Notes: generated by a model from the sequence alone, not told the origin. Positions 8,615 to 18,026 are shown, counted from the first letter of the stretch. The stretch: 64,000 nt of DNA from ASV31 sp965229765 (GCA_965229765.1 CBDDJT010000003.1:1054001-1118000); one strand, 5' to 3'. Translations and numbers: made by a program.

Positions 8615-9694
8615 ATGATTGGAAGATTGGCACGCCACACGGCCGTGGCGCTGGCACTTGGGCTTGCGGCGGCGCCGGCCTTGGCGACCGAAACGATCAA
8701 GGCAGTGGTCATCGACGGCTACCCGGCCCGGGCACTTTGGGTACGAGAGTTCACCGAGTTCTTCATTCCCGAGGTCGACAAGCGGCTGGCCGCCACCGGC
8801 AACTACCAGATGGACTGGCAGGAAAGTTACGGTGGCGCGATAGTCAAGCCGCGCGGCGTGCTTGAAGGCATCCAGCTGGGGCTGGGCGACATCGGCATCG
8901 TGACGACCATCTTCCACAGCTCGAAACTTCCGAGCCAGGCGATATCGGCAGTCACGCCCTTTGTCGCCGCGGATTCACGCGCGGTGGCCAAGGCCGTCGA
9001 CGAGATTGCCAAGGAATTCGCGACAATGCAGGGCGAGTTCGCCGCGCAGAACCAGGTGTATCTTGCAACCGGCGTAGTCCTGGACACGTATCAGCTGTTC
9101 TCGAAAACCCCGATCAATACCCTGGCAGACCTTGAAGGCGGCAAGATCGCCGGCGCGGGCATGAACCTGCGCTACGTTGAAGGTATCGAAGGCGCAGCAG
9201 GGGTGCGCGGCGGGCTGACCGATTTCTACAATATGCTTCAGACCGGTCTGGTCGACCACGCCATGCTGTGGCCGGAGGCGGCGAAGACCTTCAAGATTGC
9301 CGAGGTCGCACCCTACATGCTGCGTGTCGATCTTGGGGCTGTGAATTCCAAGACCGTGACCGTGAACAAGGACTACTGGGATTCGCTTCCCGACGAGGTG
9401 AAAGGCGTTCTGCAAGAGGTTGCGGTTCTTTATCGCGACCATGTGGCCGGCCTTGCGATGGACCTTGCCGAAGAAAGCCGTGAAGCCTACGTCGCCGATG
9501 GCGGGACCATCGTCGAAATGGCCCCCGAGGCACGCGCGGCCTGGGCTGCGGCCATGCCCAACATCGCTCAGGAATGGGCGGCAGAGCTTGATGCAAAGGG
9601 CGAGCCCGGCACCGAGATGCTGAACGCCTACCTTGCCAAGCTGGCTGCGGCCGGGTTCACGCCTGTCCGCGACTGGGCGGCAGCGACGAACTGA
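8615..9694 (+). CDS. dctP: TRAP transporter substrate-binding protein DctP (second system)
   Basis: A 359-residue periplasmic binding protein with a signal peptide ending ALA (about residue 24). The start follows GGGAGGA at good spacing. The family pattern is visible in the strand KPRGVLEGIQLGLGDIGIV and in LADLEGGKIAGAG. It opens a dctPQM operon that continues into the intradiol dioxygenase, so its ligand may be a precursor of the ring that enzyme cleaves. It is only distantly similar to the DctP at 3944-4972. Confidence 0.9.
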   Translation: MIGRLARHTAVALALGLAAAPALATETIKAVVIDGYPARALWVREFTEFFIPEVDKRLAATGNYQMDWQESYGGAIVKPRGVLEGIQLGLGDIGIVTTIFHSSKLPSQAISAVTPFVAADSRAVAKAVDEIAKEFATMQGEFAAQNQVYLATGVVLDTYQLFSKTPINTLADLEGGKIAGAGMNLRYVEGIEGAAGVRGGLTDFYNMLQTGLVDHAMLWPEAAKTFKIAEVAPYMLRVDLGAVNSKTVTVNKDYWDSLPDEVKGVLQEVAVLYRDHVAGLAMDLAEESREAYVADGGTIVEMAPEARAAWAAAMPNIAQEWAAELDAKGEPGTEMLNAYLAKLAAAGFTPVRDWAAATN

Positions 9695-9695
9695 G

Positions 9696-10241
9696 GTGCT
9701 TGGGGCGACGCTCTCTGCGCTGACCCGGCTGGTCAACGGCATCGCGATTTCCGCGAATGCCGTTGGCACGCTGATGGTCCTGGTGCTTGTCGGCATCGTC
9801 AACTACGACGCGATCGCCCGTTCGCTCTTCAACAAGCCCTTCCACGGTGCGGTGGAAGTCGTGCAGTTCTCGATGGTGCTGATCGTGTTTCTCCAGTTGC
9901 CCGATGTCTGCCGGGTGAATCGGCTGACACGGTCCGATGGCTTCCTGATCATACTGGGCGGACGATATCCACGTCTGGCGAACGCCATCCAGCATGTGAT
10001 CGACCTCGTGTCGGCGGCGTTCATGACGCTGATCGCCATCGCGATCTGGCCCGAGTTTCTCAAGATGTTTGAAACGCAGGACTATTTCGGCGTCCCCGGG
10101 GTCTTTACCGCGCCATGGTGGCCGGTGAAGCTGGTCATCTTCCTGAGCGCGTCCTTGTGTGTGCTGGTCTTCGCGTTGAAGGTTCTGGGCGGCCGCAGGG
10201 CTGCGGCGCTCCTGCGCAATGACGAAGGAGACAGGCCGTGA
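9696..10241 (+). CDS. dctQ: TRAP transporter small permease DctQ (second system)
   Basis: A 181-residue four-helix protein. I place the start at the GTG one base after the dctP stop; the longer open frame lies inside dctP. The first helix and loop (VNYDAIARSLFNKPFHGAVE) are typical of DctQ. Its stop overlaps the dctM start (GTGA). Confidence 0.87.
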   Translation: MLGATLSALTRLVNGIAISANAVGTLMVLVLVGIVNYDAIARSLFNKPFHGAVEVVQFSMVLIVFLQLPDVCRVNRLTRSDGFLIILGGRYPRLANAIQHVIDLVSAAFMTLIAIAIWPEFLKMFETQDYFGVPGVFTAPWWPVKLVIFLSASLCVLVFALKVLGGRRAAALLRNDEGDRP

Positions 10242-11542
10242 CGCCACTGGAAATCGGCATGGCATCGGTCGTGGCCATCGTCGTTCTTGTCTACATCGGT
10301 CTTTATATCCCCATCGCGCTGGGTGTGGTCAGCTTCGTGTCCATCTGGCTTATGCGGGACAACTTCACACTGGCGATGAACCTGCTGAAGGTTGCCGTCG
10401 GTGACAGTGTGATGGAGTACACCTTCGCCACGGTGCCGCTCTTCACTTTCATGGGCCTGATCGTGTCCAAGGCCGGCCTGGGCGCGGATATCTACGAGGT
10501 CATGAACTCCGGCTTTCGGAAGGTGAAAGGCGGTATCGGCATGGCAACGGTGGGAGCGAATGCCGTCTTCGCAGCGGTCACCGGATCGTCCATCGCGTCG
10601 GCAAGCGTGTTCTCGAAGGTGTCGGTGCCGCAGATGCTGCGCCATGACTACAACCCCCGTTTCGCGGTGGGCGTCGTGGCGGGCTCTTCGGTGCTTGGCA
10701 TGATCATTCCACCGTCCGCCATGCTTATCATCTACTCGTTCGTGGCCGAGCAATCCGTTGGCGAGATGTTTCTGGCAGGCATCGTGCCCGGCCTCTTGCT
10801 TGCCGTGGCCTATGTGGTTGCGATCTGGGCGATGGGGCGGTTCATGCCAAACTATGTCGGCGGCCGCTTCAGCGAAGAGATGGAGTGGATGAGCGCCGCA
10901 GAGATTGCCTCCAAGACTTTGCCCACCCTCGGGCTTATCGCGGTCGTGCTGGGAGGGATATATACTGGCTGGCTGACCCCGGTCGAGGCCGGGGCCGCGG
11001 GGGCGGCACTTGCGCTTGTCATCGCAATCGTGCGCCGACGCATGAGCTATCGGGACTTCTGGGATGCTCTGCTTGAGACCGGCCACATCACCGCGGCCAT
11101 CCTTTTCCTTATCACGGCGGCTTCGATCTATTCGCGCATGCTGGGCTTGGCCGGGCTGCCCAACCAGTTGGGCGACCTGCTGGACCAAAGCCAGTTGGGT
11201 TACTTCTGGATCATGCTGTTCTACGTGCTTCTGATGATCTTTCTGGGCACGATCCTTGACACCGCTTCAATCATCCTGATCGTGGTACCGCTGTTTCTGC
11301 CGCTCATAGAACCTATGGGGCTTTCGCTTGTGTGGTTCGGCATCGTGACCGTCGTCGGGGCGGAGATCGGGTTGTTGACACCGCCGCTTGGAATAAGTTG
11401 CTTCGTTATCAAGGCCACGCTAAACGATGACAGAATAAAGCTGAAGGATGTGTTCATCGGCGCATTTCCCTTTGCGCTGGTGATGCTGGTTGTTCTTATC
11501 CTTCTGATCCGGTTCCCGTCTCTCAGCACGGCCATATTGTAA
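10238..11542 (+). CDS. dctM: TRAP transporter large permease DctM (second system)
   Basis: A 434-residue multi-spanning permease beginning at GTG, translationally coupled to dctQ. Family blocks include ANAVFAAVTGSSIASASV, GMIIPPSAMLIIYS and LTPPLGISCFVIK. It is followed after 20 bases by the intradiol dioxygenase, so transporter and enzyme are probably cotranscribed. Confidence 0.92.
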   Translation: MTPLEIGMASVVAIVVLVYIGLYIPIALGVVSFVSIWLMRDNFTLAMNLLKVAVGDSVMEYTFATVPLFTFMGLIVSKAGLGADIYEVMNSGFRKVKGGIGMATVGANAVFAAVTGSSIASASVFSKVSVPQMLRHDYNPRFAVGVVAGSSVLGMIIPPSAMLIIYSFVAEQSVGEMFLAGIVPGLLLAVAYVVAIWAMGRFMPNYVGGRFSEEMEWMSAAEIASKTLPTLGLIAVVLGGIYTGWLTPVEAGAAGAALALVIAIVRRRMSYRDFWDALLETGHITAAILFLITAASIYSRMLGLAGLPNQLGDLLDQSQLGYFWIMLFYVLLMIFLGTILDTASIILIVVPLFLPLIEPMGLSLVWFGIVTVVGAEIGLLTPPLGISCFVIKATLNDDRIKLKDVFIGAFPFALVMLVVLILLIRFPSLSTAIL

Positions 11543-11562
11543 GTCAGTCAGGGAAGTCTGCC

Positions 11563-12432
11563 ATGCGCAACGTAACCAGCGACAATATCACCGATGTCTT
11601 CATGTCCTATTTCGGCCCGGATACGGACCCTCGACTCCGCGAAGTCATGCTTTCACTGGCCACGCATCTGCACAACTTCGCCAAGGAAGTGAAGCTGACG
11701 CACGCAGAGTGGGAAAAAGGCATAGAATTCCTGGAATGGGCCGGCCGGATTTCCGACGAGGAGCGGCACGAGTTTGTCCTTCTGTCGGACGTCCTGGGGC
11801 TGTCATCGCTGGTCGATATGGTGAATTCGGTTCCTCAGGGCACCTCTTCCAGCGTTCTTGGACCATTCCATATCAGTGGCGCGCCCGACATCCCTTTCGG
11901 CTATGACATGAAACGTGACTATGAGGGTGATATCCTTCTGGCCCGGGGCCGCGTCACCGATCCGCAGGGCAACCCGATCGAGGGCGCAACGATCGATATC
12001 TGGCAGACCGCCCCGAACGGGCTCTACTCCAGTCAGGATCCCGATCAGGATACCTATTCGTTTCATGGCATCCAGACCACGGGAGCTGACGGCGCGTATG
12101 GGTTCACGACCGTCAAACCCGTCAGCTATACCGTGCCGACCGACGGGCCGGTGGGCGAGATCCTGAATGCGACCGGGCGCCACCCGTGGCGGCCGTCGCA
12201 CCTGCACTACATCGTCAAGGCCGAAGGCTATCGTCCCCTTGTGACGGAAATCTTTCCCGACGATGATCCGTATCTGGACGAGGACACGGTTTTCGGCGTG
12301 CGGGAGGACCTTGTCATGACCTACCTCCCCAACCCCGCCGAAAGCTTTCCCGATGGTTACATGCTGTCCGGGAAGGTGAACGAAACATACCTTGTGGCCG
12401 ACATGGACCTCAAACTCGTCCCGCTGACCTAG
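11563..12432 (+). CDS. Intradiol ring-cleavage dioxygenase (catechol/hydroxyquinol 1,2-dioxygenase type)
   Basis: A 289-residue non-haem Fe(III) dioxygenase that opens catechol-type rings between the hydroxyls. An N-terminal helical dimerisation domain (residues 1-100) is followed by the beta-sandwich. The four iron ligands are visible: Y155 (NGLYSS), Y189 (VSYTVP), H213 and H215 (PSHLHY). The long N-terminal domain and the SFHGIQTTGADGAYGF block place it nearer hydroxyquinol 1,2-dioxygenases than protocatechuate dioxygenases. It is in the second TRAP operon. No maleylacetate reductase is present in the window, so the pathway is incomplete here. Its stop overlaps the convergent GntR gene's stop (CTAG). 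Confidence 0.88.
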   Translation: MRNVTSDNITDVFMSYFGPDTDPRLREVMLSLATHLHNFAKEVKLTHAEWEKGIEFLEWAGRISDEERHEFVLLSDVLGLSSLVDMVNSVPQGTSSSVLGPFHISGAPDIPFGYDMKRDYEGDILLARGRVTDPQGNPIEGATIDIWQTAPNGLYSSQDPDQDTYSFHGIQTTGADGAYGFTTVKPVSYTVPTDGPVGEILNATGRHPWRPSHLHYIVKAEGYRPLVTEIFPDDDPYLDEDTVFGVREDLVMTYLPNPAESFPDGYMLSGKVNETYLVADMDLKLVPLT

Positions 12433-13091
12433 CCGACCTGTTCCGCAAGGAAGGCCCCGGTCTTGCTATAGTGTTCCATCAGTCTGTCGCTGACAGTCTC
12501 GACGTCGCGTTCCACCGCGGCGTCCAGTATGTCCTGGTGTTCCGCATCAACGTCACGACGCGAGTATCCCTTGGATTTCCCGGCGAGGTAGCGATATCGC
12601 ACGTTCAGGTCATAGAGCTGCGCACAGAACCTCAGCAGGATCGGCGACTGGCAGGCCGCAAGGAGCGCCATGTGAAACGCCTTGTGGCATGTCTCGAAGG
12701 TTTCGGGGTCGCGCTGGCGTGCGCGGCTCATGTGGTGGTGGGACAAGACCAGCGCATCCTCCCATGACGCGTCTGCATGGGCGAGGCTGTCCCGCACGGC
12801 GAGATCTTCGAGAGTGCAGCGCAGCTTCAGGATTTCCTGGAACTGTTCCTTGCTTGTCTTGGCCACGCGAAACCCGCGCTGATCGATCCTGTCGACCAGC
12901 TGATCCGAGGTCAGAAGGCTGAGCGCCTCGCGCACGGGTGACGCGCCTGTGTTCAGCACTTCCTTCAAGGTGTCGATCTTCAATCGTTCACCCGGGGGGA
13001 TCCGGCCAAAGATGATGTCGTTGCGGAGCGCCAGATAGGCGCGCTGCGTGGATGATTGGGTGGTTTGCTGTTCTGCAAGCGGGCTGTCCAT
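12429..13091 (-). CDS. GntR-family regulator, FCD (FadR-type) subfamily
   Basis: A 220-residue regulator with an N-terminal GntR winged helix (residues 12-80; RIPPGERLKIDTLKEVLNTGASPVREALSLL) and an all-helical FCD effector domain with metal-ligand histidines (SHHHM and CHKAFHMALL). I chose the ATG at MDSPLAEQQ; a longer upstream frame lacks a convincing start. It lies between the dioxygenase (convergent) and the LeuA-like gene (divergent), and probably controls one or both. Confidence 0.88.
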   Translation of the reverse strand: MDSPLAEQQTTQSSTQRAYLALRNDIIFGRIPPGERLKIDTLKEVLNTGASPVREALSLLTSDQLVDRIDQRGFRVAKTSKEQFQEILKLRCTLEDLAVRDSLAHADASWEDALVLSHHHMSRARQRDPETFETCHKAFHMALLAACQSPILLRFCAQLYDLNVRYRYLAGKSKGYSRRDVDAEHQDILDAAVERDVETVSDRLMEHYSKTGAFLAEQVG

Positions 13092-13284
13092 GGCGGAACG
13101 TTGCCAGCTTATCTCGCCATACTCAATGAATATCGTTTTTCCTATTGATACTGGCAAACGGACTATGATCCGGCGCCTCGCTCGTGCTCTTGCCGAACGG
13201 CCCAAAAAGTGGGTTTTTTATTGTTTATGGCAACAAAATAGGTATATATCGAAGTATCAGCAACAAGTCGGGGGAGGCGCAACG

Positions 13285-14505
13285 ATGCGTGAAACGTATC
13301 ATGAGGACGGCAAGTGGTGGGTCAGTCCCTACAACTTCGTTCCGGAGGTTCGCAGCGCACTGGACCTGCCCCCAAAGGTCGAGATCCACGATGCCACCCT
13401 GCGTGACGGCGAACAGACACCCGGTGTCGTGTTCTCCATCGACGACAAGATCCGCATCGCCACCAAGATGGACGAGATCGGTGTCGACCGGATCGAGGCC
13501 GGCCTGCCCGCCGTCTCGCAACAGGACGCCGAAGCGATCAAGGAAATCTCGAAGCTTGGTCTGAAGTCCAAGATCTATACCTTTGCCCGCGCCATGAAGG
13601 CAGACATCGACATGGCCCTGGAATGCGGGGCATCCGGTGTCATCATCGAGGTGCCGATCGGCTATCCGAAACTGGTAACCCAGTTCGGCTGGACCTGGGA
13701 GGATGTGTTCCGCAAAAGCCGCGACGTCATCAATTATGCCCGCGAACAGGGCCTGCACACCGTCTTCTTTCCCTATGACACGACGCGTGCGCGCCCCGAG
13801 GATCTGACGAACCTCTGCAAGGCGATCATGAACGAGTCGCCGCCCGACTCCATCGGCATCGTCGACACCATGGGCTGCGCAACGCCCGAGGCGATCAAGT
13901 ACATGGTACGCTGGGTCAAGGGAATGACGGGACTGCCTATAGAGATCCATACGCATAATGATTTCGGCATGGGGGTGGCAACAGAGCTTGCCGCCGTGAC
14001 CGCCGGTGCCGAGTGCGTCCACAGCTGCGGCAACGGACTGGGCGAGCGCACGGGCAATGCCGCACTGGAGGAACTGATCCTCGGCCTGCATCTGCTTTAC
14101 GGTTATGACACCCATTACCGTATGGAAAAGCTGCCGGAGCTCGGCGAACTGCTTTCGGAATTGTCCAACATTCCAATCGCGCGCAACAAGCCTGTGCTGG
14201 GGCATGGAAATTTCATCCGCGAAAGCGGGATCGGCATCCAGTACGTGATGCACGATCCGCTGGTGATGTTCGGGACCCACCCCGCCCTGACCGGGCGCGC
14301 CGGCGAGGTTGTGCTGGGGAAGAAAAGCGGCAAGGCCTCTGTCACCTACAAGATGGAAGAGCTTCGGCTGGGCGAGCTTTCCGATGCCGAGGCGGGCGAG
14401 GTGCTGATGCAGGTAAAGGCTCGCGGCATCGAAAAGCGCGACATCCTGAACGATGACGAATTCCGGGCCATCGTCGAAGGTGTCCGCGCAAGCCACGCCG
14501 CCTGA
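13285..14505 (+). CDS. HMGL-like / 2-isopropylmalate-homocitrate synthase family enzyme
   Basis: A 406-residue TIM-barrel enzyme of the pyruvate-carboxyltransferase/HMG-CoA-lyase superfamily, which condenses or cleaves acyl-CoA and oxo acids. Metal-binding motifs are HDATLRDGEQTPG (residues 35-47) and IHTHNDFGMG, with the conserved GLGERTGNAALEE block after it. It lacks the long C-terminal regulatory domain of LeuA and is closest in size to homocitrate or citramalate synthases. The start follows GGGGAGG. The AT-rich 190-base gap to the GntR gene holds the promoter. The substrate is not decided by the sequence; biosynthetic leucine synthesis is unlikely in this catabolic context. Confidence 0.82.
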   Translation: MRETYHEDGKWWVSPYNFVPEVRSALDLPPKVEIHDATLRDGEQTPGVVFSIDDKIRIATKMDEIGVDRIEAGLPAVSQQDAEAIKEISKLGLKSKIYTFARAMKADIDMALECGASGVIIEVPIGYPKLVTQFGWTWEDVFRKSRDVINYAREQGLHTVFFPYDTTRARPEDLTNLCKAIMNESPPDSIGIVDTMGCATPEAIKYMVRWVKGMTGLPIEIHTHNDFGMGVATELAAVTAGAECVHSCGNGLGERTGNAALEELILGLHLLYGYDTHYRMEKLPELGELLSELSNIPIARNKPVLGHGNFIRESGIGIQYVMHDPLVMFGTHPALTGRAGEVVLGKKSGKASVTYKMEELRLGELSDAEAGEVLMQVKARGIEKRDILNDDEFRAIVEGVRASHAA

Positions 14506-14529
14506 CAGGCCATCCGCCACGAATGCGAC

Positions 14530-14552
14530 TTCTGGGCCTGTCTGGCCCAGAA
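14530..14552 (+). terminator. Hairpin after the LeuA-like gene
   Basis: A 9-bp perfect stem (TTCTGGGCC / GGCCCAGAA) with a 5-base loop lies 24 bases after the stop codon. No T-run follows, so it may slow polymerase or stabilise the RNA end. Confidence 0.5.
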
Positions 14553-15058
14553 ACGACTTGGCCGTCGTGCGTTGCCCGTTTGGCGTACGGCCATGGTTAT
14601 TTGCCGCTGCCGTCGCCGCGGCAACATGAATGGGCCGCGAGCCGCCCGGATTTCGCTTTGCCCCGGGTGGCTGCCCATCAGGGAAGCGACGTGTCTTGCC
14701 TTTGCGGGCCGCGAACGACCTGCACCGCACCCCCTGATCGTCGCCTGAACCGCCCCTGGCCCTGCTGGGCCCCGCACCGATCCCGCGGGACCCGGCCAAT
14801 GTGAGGTGTGCGCTACCGGACAATGACAACGCCTGCGCCCCTGCGGCGCGATACCGGCCCACCTGCCGATCGAAACGGGACAAGAGTCCGTTCGCGGCAG
14901 CGCCAGCGTCATCCGGTTCCCGAAGCGGGGTATGAGTTTTGCTTAAATGCTTTCAACGGGCCATTTCTCCAATGTCCATCGCCCGGCGATCCGGCCGAAG
15001 TGCCCGGGTGCCGGTGGGTCCACGTGCCTGCCCGCTTCAATGCAGCAGGAGGTTGAAG
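14553..15058. other. About 500 bases without a convincing gene
   Basis: This gap separates the LeuA-like gene from the di-haem cytochrome gene. The short frames in it have no ribosome-binding site, no recognisable motif and GC-rich antisense-type composition. The last 15 bases carry the cytochrome's CAGGAGG site. I see no RNA gene or repeat. Confidence 0.5.
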
Positions 15059-16561
15059 ATGCGCCCATATCCAAGTGTTCTGGCGCCCGTGGTGTTCGCG
15101 GGTCTCGTCATTGCAATACCAGGGGTTGCGGATGAAACGCTTGCCCCCGTCGATCAGGGCGACTTTGCCCGGTTGGTCGAAGAGGGGTCCGTCGCCGAGG
15201 CATTCACACGCGCCTTCGAAGCCGGTGACGAGTTGACGGAACACAGCTTTACGCTTGTACAGGGTGTCGGCGCGAATATCGGAGAGGGCCGCATGTTCAC
15301 GCGCTTTCCGCGTGCCGACCTTGCAGGCGAAGGCGAATGGGCGTCCCATTTTCCCAAGCGCGAAGGCGGAGCGAACGCGATGTCCTGCATTGCCTGCCAC
15401 AATGCGCCGATCGCGAACGGTGCGGGGGATGTCGCCTTGAATGCGATCGTGGATCCCGCGCACACGGGCGATCCGGCGCAGTACCTGGAACGCAATACGC
15501 TTCCCTTGTTCGCCTTGGCCGTCCCCCAGCGATTGGCCGAAGAAATCAGCCTTGAACTCTATCTTCAGCGCGAGGCGGCGGTGGCCGTGGCCTGTGACGT
15601 GGGCCAGGCAGGAACAATGCTGGAAGCAAAGGGGGTGTCCTTTGGAACGCTTGCCGTCCGGCGCATTGAAACCACGCCCTGTTCCTACGAGGTCGATACA
15701 GCCGGCATCATCGGCATAGATGAAGATCTTACGATCCGCCCGTTTGGCTGGAAGGGCAATCACGCCACGATCCGCGCCTTCACGCGGGGGGCCGCCCACA
15801 ACGAACTCGGCCTTCAGGCTGTCGAACTGGTAGGCGAAGCGGACGGGGATTTCGATGGCGTCACCGGAGAGCTGAGCGTTGGTGACCTTACCGCCCTGAC
15901 AATCTACATGGCGGGGCTTGAGCGCCCGGTCGAGATGCGTGAACTGGCCGCACTCGGTCTGGTCGAGCTGTCAGAGGATTCGGTCAGGCAAATCAGTTGG
16001 GGCGAGTCCCTGTTCCTCGATGTCGGGTGTGCAAGTTGCCATGTGCCGGAAATGGTGGTCGATGCGCCGGTCTTCTCCGAACCAAGCACTACGCCCGGCT
16101 TCTTTGACGAAACCTTCCCGGACGGCTCGGACCCCGCAGCGCATGGTTTATCCGCGCTCACGGCGATCTCCTTTGACCTGACCCGGGATCAGCCCAACAA
16201 CAGGATTGAAATCGACGGCGGTGTTCATCCCCTCGGCGCGCTGCCCGTGAACGACGACGGGCAGGCGGTCGCGCGCTGGTTCACCGATTTCCGACGGCAC
16301 GATATGGGCGCCGAATTGGCCGATCCTTCGGATCCGCTGGGCATGGGCGCGTCGGTGTTTCTGACGCGGTCGCTTGCCGGTGTCGGCTCGACGGGTCCCT
16401 GGCTCCATGATGGTCGCGCAACCACCCTGGACGAGGCGATACGCCTGCATGCCGGAGCAGCCCTGGAAGCGCGAAACGCCTACCTGGCTGAAACCGCAGA
16501 GGCGCAGGAAGCGATCACCGCATTCCTTGAAAGCCTTGTGATCTACGATGCCCCGCACTAG
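15059..16561 (+). CDS. Secreted di-haem c-type cytochrome / di-haem oxidoreductase family protein
   Basis: A 500-residue exported protein with a signal peptide of about 24 residues (ending GVA). Two covalent haem sites are visible, CIACH at residues 110-114 and CASCH at 324-328, in the layout of the di-haem oxidoreductase (DUF1111-like) group rather than classical MauG or cytochrome-c peroxidase. The C-terminal block GPWLHDGRATTLDEAIRLHAG is typical of that group. It acts in the periplasm as a redox enzyme or electron donor; the partner is unknown. The start follows AGGAGG. Confidence 0.85.
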   Translation: MRPYPSVLAPVVFAGLVIAIPGVADETLAPVDQGDFARLVEEGSVAEAFTRAFEAGDELTEHSFTLVQGVGANIGEGRMFTRFPRADLAGEGEWASHFPKREGGANAMSCIACHNAPIANGAGDVALNAIVDPAHTGDPAQYLERNTLPLFALAVPQRLAEEISLELYLQREAAVAVACDVGQAGTMLEAKGVSFGTLAVRRIETTPCSYEVDTAGIIGIDEDLTIRPFGWKGNHATIRAFTRGAAHNELGLQAVELVGEADGDFDGVTGELSVGDLTALTIYMAGLERPVEMRELAALGLVELSEDSVRQISWGESLFLDVGCASCHVPEMVVDAPVFSEPSTTPGFFDETFPDGSDPAAHGLSALTAISFDLTRDQPNNRIEIDGGVHPLGALPVNDDGQAVARWFTDFRRHDMGAELADPSDPLGMGASVFLTRSLAGVGSTGPWLHDGRATTLDEAIRLHAGAALEARNAYLAETAEAQEAITAFLESLVIYDAPH

Positions 16562-16689
16562 TCGCGGAACGCGTCCGCCGGGCTGATGTTGACGACAAGT
16601 GAGATCGGCGTAGACTTCGTGTCGCACGCCGATCCAGTCGCATCCGGCACACTTTCGGGGGTGCCGGCTTGTAGCAGGGAGCTGCGCGC

Positions 16690-17208
16690 TTGAAACGCTT
16701 TTGGATCATCGCCCCTTTTTCGCTGATCGTATTGCACGGTGCGGCCGAGGCGCAGACAACGCTCGTCGAACCCGTCATTGCGCGCATCGAGGCAGAGGGC
16801 TTCATCGTATCGGAAGTCAGCCGGACCTGGCTTGGCCGCATCCTGATCGTGGCAGAGGACCAGACCTCTCTGAGAGAGGTCGTGTTGAACAGGACGACCG
16901 GCGAGATCATGAGAGACCGGAGGTTTCCGAGAGACGCCTTGCCTCCGGAACCCATCTTTCAACCGGACAACCAGCCGGACGCCAGCCCCGCGCCAGTATC
17001 GACGCAACCCTCGCCCGTGCCGCCTCCGCCGCCGCCTCCGTCGGATCCGCCTTCGCCCCCGCCAAAGGACCATGGCAAGGACGACAGCCCGCCCGACGAC
17101 GAGCCGGACCGGCGGAAGAACGGCAAGGGCCATGACGATGCCCCCCCCAAAGAATCAGACTCGGACGGCCGTTCGGAAAAAAGCCGCGATACCCCCGGAC
17201 ACAAGTGA
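16690..17208 (+). CDS. Secreted PepSY-like protein with proline-rich and charged tail
   Basis: A 172-residue protein starting at TTG after an AGGGAG site. A signal peptide ends at about residue 21 (AEA). Residues 24-75 form a small alpha/beta module of the PepSY type (EGFIVSEVSRTWLGRILIV, then VVLNRTTGEIMRD). The rest is disordered: a run of prolines, then Lys/Asp/Ser-rich sequence. The following LuxR-type gene overlaps it (GTGA), so the two are one operon; a sensor-regulator pair is possible. Confidence 0.72.
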   Translation: MKRFWIIAPFSLIVLHGAAEAQTTLVEPVIARIEAEGFIVSEVSRTWLGRILIVAEDQTSLREVVLNRTTGEIMRDRRFPRDALPPEPIFQPDNQPDASPAPVSTQPSPVPPPPPPPSDPPSPPPKDHGKDDSPPDDEPDRRKNGKGHDDAPPKESDSDGRSEKSRDTPGHK

Positions 17209-17759
17209 ACCATGATCCGCTCTCCACATCCGAACAGGACCCACGGCACGATGCTGGGAATGACCTGTCGGCGGGACTGCGGATGAAGACCCCGCTTCTC
17301 ATCTGGGCGCTGGTGTGCGCCCAATGCGCCTGTGGCGCATATTTTCTTTGGGAGATCCTGGCCTCGGTCGTCGGCCTGCCGACGCTGCCACTTCGCTGGC
17401 GCGTGCGCGAAGTCGTCGAGATGGGCGCAAGCCTGGGCCTCGTATTGGGCACTTTCATGGGTGTCCGGCTTGCCGTCATTGCGGGGCGAGAGATGCGACG
17501 CGCCGAAACCGCTCGCCGCCTCACGTCCGGCGAATTTGCGTCTGCGGTAGAGGACTTCCTGACGTCCTTGGGCCTGTCGCCCGCCGAACGAGAGGTTGCG
17601 TGGTTCCTGTTCAAGGGCATGTCCGTGGCCGACATTGCCAACATGCGCGGAACGCGTGAGGGCACGGTGCGTGCCCAATGCACGGCGATCTACAAAAAGG
17701 CCAACGTGACCGGGAAATCGCAGCTTTTCTCTCTGCTGGTCGAAGACCTGCTCTTCTAA
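17205..17759 (+). CDS. Membrane-anchored LuxR-type HTH regulator
   Basis: A 184-residue protein with two hydrophobic segments in residues 28-90 (LLIWALVCAQCACGAYFLW and LGLVLGTFMGVRLAVIAG) followed by a C-terminal LuxR/GerE-type helix-turn-helix (residues 122-180; LSPAEREVAWFLFKGMSVADIA, then EGTVRAQCTAIYKKANV). There is no receiver domain. The GTG start overlaps the stop of the PepSY-like gene. The arrangement suggests a small periplasmic signal read by a membrane-tethered transcription factor. Confidence 0.8.
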   Translation: MNHDPLSTSEQDPRHDAGNDLSAGLRMKTPLLIWALVCAQCACGAYFLWEILASVVGLPTLPLRWRVREVVEMGASLGLVLGTFMGVRLAVIAGREMRRAETARRLTSGEFASAVEDFLTSLGLSPAEREVAWFLFKGMSVADIANMRGTREGTVRAQCTAIYKKANVTGKSQLFSLLVEDLLF

Positions 17760-17986
17760 AGCGCCCGGTCGTGGCCTCATCCAAAGCCGCCGATCTTCAA
17801 TCGCGCTGGCGCAATCGATCCCCCGGGAAGCCGTGGTGTGGTTCTTGACCCGAGATCCGCTGCCGCCTCGGGATCGAGGTCGCGCCCGTCCGGACCTGCA
17901 TTGCGGCACTCCCGACTGTCCGCTTCAGGATGCGCGAGCCGGAAGGCCGGGTGAACGGTGCTCTGTTCGCAGCCGGGCGATGTAGA

Positions 17987-18014
17987 GATGCGCCGCATTC
18001 CTGTGCGGCGCATC
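17987..18014 (-). terminator. Hairpin after livK
   Basis: An 11-bp perfect stem (GATGCGCCGCA / TGCGGCGCATC) with a 6-base loop lies 12 bases beyond the livK stop. It probably ends the liv operon. The rest of the gap back to 17760 holds nothing I can identify. Confidence 0.65.
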
Positions 18015-18026
18015 CCGGTTCAGGTC

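Noticed and set aside
13201..13224. CCCA-AAAAG-TGGG-TTTTTT hairpin before the LeuA-like gene
   Set aside because: The stem is only 4 bp, and it lies upstream of a gene rather than after one; not strong enough to call a terminator.
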